Position numbers and translations under genes: made by a program. A model generated the notes under the pieces. The model saw nothing but the letters and a program-made list of their open reading frames with translations. It did no database searches and had not been told where the DNA came from. This document shows, in pieces, positions 57,800 to 64,000 of a stretch of DNA of 64,000 nt; the first letter of the stretch is position 1, and each line of letters begins with the position of its first letter. Source of the DNA: an uncultured Alphaproteobacteria bacterium (GTDB lineage: Bacteria > Pseudomonadota > Alphaproteobacteria > Thalassobaculales > Thalassobaculaceae); assembly GCA_902629125.1 (NCBI GenBank), contig CACOPQ010000006.1, positions 1-64,000 of the forward strand, read 5' to 3'.

Positions 57800-57834
57800 A
57801 AAAATTTTATCAGCATTCTGATAAATTTTTTTTG
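57800..57834. terminator. Candidate bidirectional rho-independent terminator
   Basis: TTTATCAG-catt-CTGATAAA (57806-57825) flanked by A/T runs on both sides; lies downstream of the minus-strand lactonase. Confidence 0.65.
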
Positions 57835-57856
57835 CGTTTTTTATTTCGCCTAGCGC

Positions 57857-59017
57857 TTACAGGAAACCCGCCCAGAAAAGCAGTTGATCTTTTGCGTGAA
57901 AGTTTATCTGCTGTTTGAGAGCTAATTTCCCATTTGCTGCAATTTCGTAACTGACGAGACTCAGGGGTAAAGAAGTGGCTTTGCCATTGAAATTTAATTT
58001 TTTTGCTGCCTCTGAATTGGCGGCTACCAACATTTTTCCAGACTTATGGATCGAAAATGTTCGTGGAAGTGAGCCGAATGTGTCAACAGATTGAATTAAT
58101 GAGGGTTTAAAGGAAATTTCATCTATTTCAAATACAGCAATATTGTCCTCGCCGTTAGGAATTACTCCAGTATTTATAGGTGCAGCGGCGTAGGTACGAT
58201 TTGAGACGTAAACAAATTTTCCAGAGGGGTGCAGGTGTATTGCTGAATTTGCTTGTCGTGCCCCCAGCTGTAATGGTTTTGATAAAGTAGATGTTGTGAA
58301 TAAAGGATTATCAGCGATTCCGTCATCCCCGATCTTAAAGGTATGGAGTTCGCTTTGCCGTTCAATGGCAAGATAAAACCAGTTACCATTAGGATGAAAG
58401 TCAAGATGGCGAGCGCCAAAACCTAATCCACCAAAGGGGCTAATTGTTTTGGTGTCGCGAAGTTCCCCATCTTCTAAATCAAAAAGTTTTAAGCAGCCGG
58501 GTTGTTCGGATGCGGTGTCAGTTGCGTCGTAACCACGACATACAACGATCAAAGTTTTTCCATCGGGGGTAACCCGTACTTGGTGTCCAAATATTCCTAC
58601 TTGATCTCTAGATAATTGAATTGTCTTCTTGCCGATATCGCCGTTAGTTTCGATTTTATGAACAGATAACGAACTTGGATTATTATATGCAGTAAAAAGA
58701 TTTCTACCCGTTTCATCAGTACAAAGGTGAATAGGACGATATGGTACCCTTTGCTGGGAGCCCAAAATTACAGGTTCTCCCGTATTTCTATCAATAGAAC
58801 ACGCGAGAATAGAATGGTTAGAGCCCTTCTTGCCTGGACCACCGTCACTGAGAGCTAGGTAAATAATGTCTTTTTGCGGATGAGCCCAAACATATTGAAT
58901 GTTAGAACCAAAGTCCTTGCTTCCAAAAAAATCTAATTTGTGGGCAATCAAGTCTGGTAAATACCATGAGAATTGAGTTCCAATGGATGCATACAAATAT
59001 TGAAAGCTATCTTTCAT
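57857..59017 (-). CDS. Lactonase family beta-propeller protein (6-phosphogluconolactonase-like)
   Basis: Repeated propeller strands; GFGARHLDFHPNGNWFYLAIERQSELHTF; NSAIHLHPSGKFVYVSNRT. Confidence 0.8.
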   Translation of the reverse strand: MKDSFQYLYASIGTQFSWYLPDLIAHKLDFFGSKDFGSNIQYVWAHPQKDIIYLALSDGGPGKKGSNHSILACSIDRNTGEPVILGSQQRVPYRPIHLCTDETGRNLFTAYNNPSSLSVHKIETNGDIGKKTIQLSRDQVGIFGHQVRVTPDGKTLIVVCRGYDATDTASEQPGCLKLFDLEDGELRDTKTISPFGGLGFGARHLDFHPNGNWFYLAIERQSELHTFKIGDDGIADNPLFTTSTLSKPLQLGARQANSAIHLHPSGKFVYVSNRTYAAAPINTGVIPNGEDNIAVFEIDEISFKPSLIQSVDTFGSLPRTFSIHKSGKMLVAANSEAAKKLNFNGKATSLPLSLVSYEIAANGKLALKQQINFHAKDQLLFWAGFL

Positions 59018-59053
59018 TTTAAGTCCTGATCGAAGTTACTCTTAACCAGTCAC

Positions 59054-59083
59054 ACTATTGTTTTTCATACTATTGTTTTTCGT
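59054..59083. repeat. 15-bp tandem repeat x2 (ACTATTGTTTTTCAT/ACTATTGTTTTTCGT)
   Basis: Direct reading; 14 of 15 identical, in the lactonase-aminotransferase intergenic region. Confidence 0.85.
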
Positions 59084-59297
59084 AATGAAGTTTAAATAAA
59101 TAATTGGCAGATAATATTGTTTAACTTGTAACGAACGATATTAGAGTAGATATTTATAATTTTGGCGCTTTCTTTCTGTTATAATTTATTTTTTTGTGTA
59201 ATGTGTCAGCTAGCAAACCGTGTAAGGCTTCTTAACGTCAAATCAATAGCTGCTCAGAGTTTGACCAGAAATTAAAACCTATTGGAGTTTTAGAGAC

Positions 59298-60674
59298 ATG
59301 CCGGATCAAATGATTTCAAACTCTCAAATTATTGGCGCGTACAGGGAAAAAACTCCCGGATCAGAAAAACTGTCAATGGAAGCCAATGAGGTCCTTCCTA
59401 GCGGTATAACGCACGATTCTCGATATTTGAAACCATATGCCCTTTACATTGATAAAGCTGAAGGCCCCCATAAGTGGGATGTTGATGGTAATCGTTATGT
59501 GGACTATTTTGGAGGACACGGAGCCCTTCTACTTGGACATTGTCATCCGGAAGTAACTGAGGCGGTACAAAATGCCTTAGGCGCGGGGACCCAATTTGGA
59601 GCAAACCATCCAAAAGAAGTGGAATGGGCCAACCAAGTCATAAAAATGGTCCCTTCTGTTGAACGAGTCCGCTTTACTTCATCTGGTACCGAGGCGACTT
59701 TGATGGCGTTACGCCTTTCGAGGTCATTCACCGGCAAAACTAAATTTATTCGTTTTAAGACACATTTTCATGGTTGGCATGACCATATGACAACAGGTTA
59801 TTCAAACCATTTTGATGGAACAGCTACCGCTGGAGTTCTAGATAACATAGCGTCTAATGTTATTCTGGTATCTCCACAAGACATTTCGGAAATTAAGTCG
59901 GTGATAGATCGCGACGACGATATCGCTGCCGTAATTGTTGAACCCACAGGATCATCATTTGGAATGGTCCCTATGGGAGAAGAGTTTTTGGCATCTGTCA
60001 GAGAAATAACGGCTGCTCAAGGTATTCTTCTAATTTTCGATGAGGTGGTTACAGGATTTAGGTGTGCACCAGGTGGAGCGCAAGAAGCATACGGAATTAC
60101 GCCTGACCTCACAACGATGGCAAAAATTCTGGCGGGAGGTTTGCCTGGGGGTGCTGTCGGTGGCCGGAAGGAAATTCTGGAGGAATTAGATTTTGAAAAA
60201 ACGGCTGAAAGAGGACGTGAAAAAATTCAGCACCCCGGTACCTATAACGCAAATCCAGTATCTGCAACTGCAGGTATCACGGCATTAAAAATTATTGAAA
60301 GCACTGATGCCTGTAAGAGGGCGAATGAGTCTGCATCGTGGTTAAGAAATCAATTCAACAAGACCTTTGAAGAAAAAAATATATCTTGGGCAGCGTACGG
60401 AACTTTTTCAGGTGTGCATATCTTTATGAATAGAGGTGGTATTCCGTTGCAACCATTAAATTTTGATGCAGCAACTATTTCCTATAAAGAGCTTAAGAAT
60501 AAGGATCCTCAGGTTGTGACAAAGTTGCGTTTGGCGATGGCTATAAACGGTGTTGATTTTAATAATTCACCTGGAGCACAGCTTTCGGCGATGCATACAA
60601 AAGACGATTTAGAATTTACCGTTGGAGCATTCAGTGAAGCACTGGATATGCTTAAACGCGATGGAGAACTTTAA
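59298..60674 (+). CDS. Class III aminotransferase, glutamate-1-semialdehyde aminomutase-like
   Basis: GHCHPEVTEAV; RFTSSGTEATLMALRLSRSFTGKTKFIRFKTHFHGWHD; LIFDEVVTGFR; MAKILAGGLPGGAVGG. Confidence 0.92.
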   Translation: MPDQMISNSQIIGAYREKTPGSEKLSMEANEVLPSGITHDSRYLKPYALYIDKAEGPHKWDVDGNRYVDYFGGHGALLLGHCHPEVTEAVQNALGAGTQFGANHPKEVEWANQVIKMVPSVERVRFTSSGTEATLMALRLSRSFTGKTKFIRFKTHFHGWHDHMTTGYSNHFDGTATAGVLDNIASNVILVSPQDISEIKSVIDRDDDIAAVIVEPTGSSFGMVPMGEEFLASVREITAAQGILLIFDEVVTGFRCAPGGAQEAYGITPDLTTMAKILAGGLPGGAVGGRKEILEELDFEKTAERGREKIQHPGTYNANPVSATAGITALKIIESTDACKRANESASWLRNQFNKTFEEKNISWAAYGTFSGVHIFMNRGGIPLQPLNFDAATISYKELKNKDPQVVTKLRLAMAINGVDFNNSPGAQLSAMHTKDDLEFTVGAFSEALDMLKRDGEL

Positions 60675-60682
60675 TAGGAAAA

Positions 60683-61414
60683 TTAATTTCCGATACTCAA
60701 GACACCAAAGCGACCAAAGCGCTTAAATTGTTTAACACCCGCATCCCTTGCTATGAGTTTAGATATTTCTTTTGGATTGGTAGTAACAAAGCCGGCTAGT
60801 CTACTTATGCCGTAACGTCCAAGCAGCGGTGACATTGGTGTTCCGGGGCCAATAACGCTTACGTGGGCATTCTTCACTAAACTTAAAATTGTCTCCAGGG
60901 ATCCATTTACCCATGTAGATGCCGTAATTATAAGTCGATCACACGTCGGGATAAGCTGAGGGGCGGCACTTTCTGGGTAATCTTGTGGCCCAGGATTTCT
61001 TTCAAGAACATATGCGTTTGGTAGTTTTCGGCCTAAACCCGGAAATCTTCCTACAACAACAATTTTTTCATCAGCATCGGCTTTAACATCTAGGCCGTTT
61101 TCTGTGCTCAGTTCCAGATTCAGTGTATTTATAAGAGAGTTTATTGTTGCGCATCCAATTGCTCGTTTAAGAGCATTTTGCGAATAGCAGAAATCAATAA
61201 TTTCATTCGTTGATTGGCCTCTTACCGCGTGTAAGTATTTTACAAACTCATTCTTATTGTATTCCGAAGGATTAGCTACTAAACCTGCCCCATAATGCGT
61301 TTCAATTAATATCCAATATTTTCCAATTGTTAAATTTTTTACAGTTGCCGATGGCAGGTTTTGCTTGAATGCTTCAAAGCCCAATGGCGTATTTGGAAAA
61401 TTTAATTTTATCAT
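60683..61414 (-). CDS. DUF364-like protein (putative heavy-metal chelation domain)
   Basis: AIGCATINSLIN; VVVGRFPGLGRK; ERNPGPQDYPESAAPQLIPTCDRLIITASTWVNGSLETIL; GPGTPMSPLL. Confidence 0.7.
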   Translation of the reverse strand: MIKLNFPNTPLGFEAFKQNLPSATVKNLTIGKYWILIETHYGAGLVANPSEYNKNEFVKYLHAVRGQSTNEIIDFCYSQNALKRAIGCATINSLINTLNLELSTENGLDVKADADEKIVVVGRFPGLGRKLPNAYVLERNPGPQDYPESAAPQLIPTCDRLIITASTWVNGSLETILSLVKNAHVSVIGPGTPMSPLLGRYGISRLAGFVTTNPKEISKLIARDAGVKQFKRFGRFGVLSIGN

Positions 61415-61866
61415 CTTTGGAACTGAATGATAGCCATTCCAAAAACAACCATAACTGCCCCAAAAAGTTTTCCAAATGTAATAGGATGTTTTTGAAAGCC
61501 AACTACACCAAAATGATCAAGTAAGAGTGAAGCTGTTACAATTCCAAGAATGGTAACAGAGACATAAGCTGCCGCTCCCATTTTGGGGGCAAAGTTTAAT
61601 GCACCAAATACCGCAAAAGCACCAATAACGCCGCCGCAATACATCCACCAAGGAGCAGCCATTGCAACTTTGACAGAGGGTAATTTTACCCGCACTAGAA
61701 GCATTACAATGAGGATGGAAAGCGTTGCTACAGTCGTATTCGTGGCTGCTGCAAGTAGCGGATGCCCTAAAGATTTTCCAAGAAGACTATTAATTCCGGC
61801 CTGAAGAGGAGCGCCACAACCAATAATGAGGGCAACGATGAAGTATCCCAGGTACGTTGCTGACAT
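61411..61866 (-). CDS. DMT family transporter, DUF606/YdcZ type
   Basis: GCGAPLQAGINSLLGKSLGHPLLAAATNTTVATLSILIV; PWWMYCGGVIGAFAV. Confidence 0.85.
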   Translation of the reverse strand: MSATYLGYFIVALIIGCGAPLQAGINSLLGKSLGHPLLAAATNTTVATLSILIVMLLVRVKLPSVKVAMAAPWWMYCGGVIGAFAVFGALNFAPKMGAAAYVSVTILGIVTASLLLDHFGVVGFQKHPITFGKLFGAVMVVFGMAIIQFQR

Positions 61867-61915
61867 AACAATTTTCCTTGTCCAACCGTTGTTGAGTTTT
61901 TATAGCTTGGCGTTA

Positions 61916-64000
61916 TTAACTTGCGGATTTTTGGGCTACTTTTTCTAGCCGAGCGGCACTAAATTTTAATTCGGGTATCTTCCCAAAAGGATCGAGTGCC
62001 GGGTTCGTTAGAAAATTTACGGCTGCCTCGGAATAGCAAAATGGAACGAAGACCACCCCTGTTGGCACATCAGCGTCACTTCGAGCAAGAAGCTCAATTG
62101 AACCACGTCGTGTCTCTACTCTAATTTCATCACCAGGCGCAAGGTTCCATTGCGTTAGGTCATCGGGGTTTATGTGTGCGAAGGCTTCCGGTTCTATTCT
62201 ATCGAGTACAGTGGCCCTGCGGGTCATAGAACCTGTATGCCAATGTTCAAGGAGCCTGCCTGTCGTTAGGACTAGAGGAAACTTGCTATCTGGTACTTCG
62301 TTCGGTGGTAAAATATCACACGGCACGAGCTTCCCGCGTCCTGATTCTGTTGGGTAACCGTCGGCAAAGATAAGGCCTTGACCTTCAGAAAATTCATCTT
62401 CACACGGGTAGGTGACTGCACTTTCTCTTTCTAATCTGTCCCAGGTAATACCGGTGAGTGAAGGCATCATTTGTCGCATTTCTGCAAATATATCCTTTGG
62501 TTCAGTGTAGTTCCAAGACAATCCCATACGCTGAGCAATCTCTTGAATTATCCACCAGTCTTGTTTAGCCTCGCCAGGTGCTGGAACTGCCTTTCTACCA
62601 AGCTGAACACGACGATCCGTATTTGTAAATGTTCCATCTTTTTCCGGAAAAGCGGTAGCTGGCAGAATAACATCGGCAAATGCGGCCGTCTCGGTAAGAA
62701 ATATATCTTGGACCACGAGATGTTCTAGTCGTGAGAGTGCCTCACGTGTATGATTTTGATCAGGATCCGACATCGCTGGATTTTCCCCCATGATATATGC
62801 ACCCTTGATTTTTCTCTCGTACATTGCATCGGTAATTTCAACAACTGTAAGGCCTTTTTCTCTCTCGAGATCGGTGTTCCAGAAGTTTTCCCATCGATTC
62901 AGCTGGTCCTTATCCGTGACCGACTTGTAGTCTGGGTAAAACATCGGGATCAATCCTGCATCAGAAGCCCCTTGCACATTGTTCTGACCTCGCAACGGAT
63001 GCAATCCAGTGCCTGGTCGACCAACATGACCGCAAATTAAAGCTAAAGAAATTAGACAGCGTGCGTTGTCAGTGCCATGGGTATGTTGCGATACTCCCAT
63101 ACCCCAAAAGATTAAAGCGCTATTCGCTTTTGCGTAAATTCGCGCAATTTCTTTTATTTTATTAGCTTCTATGCCGCAGAGTGGCGCCATACGTTCTGGT
63201 GTAAATTGCGCGGTTTGTTTTCTCAGTTCCTCAAATCCTTCTGTATAACCATCTATGTATTGCTGATCATATAATTCTTCTGAAATAATTGTATTTATCA
63301 TTCCGTTAAGCATTGCTACATCGGAACTCGGCTTGAATTGGATCATGTGTGTTGCATGTCGAGTAAGCGCCTGACCTCGCGGATCCATGACAATTAGAGT
63401 TGACCCGGCTTTTACAGCATTTTTAATAAATGTGGCGGCCACGGGATGGTTTACCGTTGGATTAGCTCCGATTACGATTATTACTTCTGCGTTCTCTGCC
63501 TCGGAGAATGGTGCGGTAACTGCACCTGAACCAATTGTCTCCATAAGAGCCGATACGGAAGATGCATGACATAAGCGGGTACAATGGTCTACATTATTAG
63601 TGCCAAAACCGGTGCGAACTAACTTTTGTACTAGATATGCTTCTTCATTGGAGCCTTTGGCTGATCCAAATCCTGCCAGAGCGTTGCCTCCATCTTTTTC
63701 ACGAACCTTAAGCAAACCGGAGGCTGCAAACTCAAGTGCTTCTGCCCAACTAGCACTTCTGAAATTTTCCAAAGGATTTTCGGGGATTTCGCGTGTTTTT
63801 GGGCAATTACTTTTTCTAATCATTGGTGTAGTCAGTCGGTCTTGATTATGGATATAATCAAAGCCATATCGACCTTTCACACAAAGTCTACCACGGTTAG
63901 CTGGCCCAGGACGGCCATCAACAGAAAGTATTTTATCATCCTGTATATTAAACGTTAATTGGCACCCCACCCCGCAATATGGACATAAACTGTCAACCTT
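61916..64000 (-). CDS. Formate dehydrogenase alpha subunit (molybdopterin, Cys type), 5' truncated by window edge
   Basis: Frame open through 64000: KVDSLCPYCGVGCQLTFNIQDDK... [4Fe-4S] motif; NNVDHCTRLCHASSV with Cys at the Sec position; GRLLEHWHTGSMTRR. Confidence 0.92.
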   Translation of the reverse strand, partial: KVDSLCPYCGVGCQLTFNIQDDKILSVDGRPGPANRGRLCVKGRYGFDYIHNQDRLTTPMIRKSNCPKTREIPENPLENFRSASWAEALEFAASGLLKVREKDGGNALAGFGSAKGSNEEAYLVQKLVRTGFGTNNVDHCTRLCHASSVSALMETIGSGAVTAPFSEAENAEVIIVIGANPTVNHPVAATFIKNAVKAGSTLIVMDPRGQALTRHATHMIQFKPSSDVAMLNGMINTIISEELYDQQYIDGYTEGFEELRKQTAQFTPERMAPLCGIEANKIKEIARIYAKANSALIFWGMGVSQHTHGTDNARCLISLALICGHVGRPGTGLHPLRGQNNVQGASDAGLIPMFYPDYKSVTDKDQLNRWENFWNTDLEREKGLTVVEITDAMYERKIKGAYIMGENPAMSDPDQNHTREALSRLEHLVVQDIFLTETAAFADVILPATAFPEKDGTFTNTDRRVQLGRKAVPAPGEAKQDWWIIQEIAQRMGLSWNYTEPKDIFAEMRQMMPSLTGITWDRLERESAVTYPCEDEFSEGQGLIFADGYPTESGRGKLVPCDILPPNEVPDSKFPLVLTTGRLLEHWHTGSMTRRATVLDRIEPEAFAHINPDDLTQWNLAPGDEIRVETRRGSIELLARSDADVPTGVVFVPFCYSEAAVNFLTNPALDPFGKIPELKFSAARLEKVAQKSAS

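Overview
AT-rich, gene-dense chromosomal window, probably from a marine alphaproteobacterium; the lineage is inferred from gene content, not proven. I see no CRISPR array, transposase, integrase or phage genes. Most genes encode catabolism and transport: two GMC oxidoreductases, a DmdA-like demethylase, a Baeyer-Villiger-type FMO, several EamA/DMT transporters, a flavin hydroxylase/DehI-like/DUF2783/DUF1330 operon, and a hydantoinase A/B operon. Recognisable modules are the four-gene ligase-associated DNA repair set (ATP-dependent ligase, MBL exonuclease, Lhr-type helicase, PdeM-like phosphoesterase), a heme acquisition locus (TonB-ExbD-ExbD-ExbB, TonB-dependent receptor, HmuTUV), tatC with eroded tatA/tatB, ilvA, tRNA-Arg(TCG) and tRNA-Ser(GCT). 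Genes at both window edges are truncated. The observations most worth follow-up are: (1) tatA split by a frameshift and tatB degenerate next to intact tatC; (2) tandem ExbDs, one of which has Asn in place of the transmembrane proton-pathway Asp; (3) an isochorismatase-fold protein in the hydantoinase operon with Gly at the catalytic Cys position; (4) a short secreted Cys/His peptide gene followed by a perfect-stem hairpin; (5) a near-identical promoter-proximal motif upstream of both GMC genes. I did not find a clearly new defence or mobile system.
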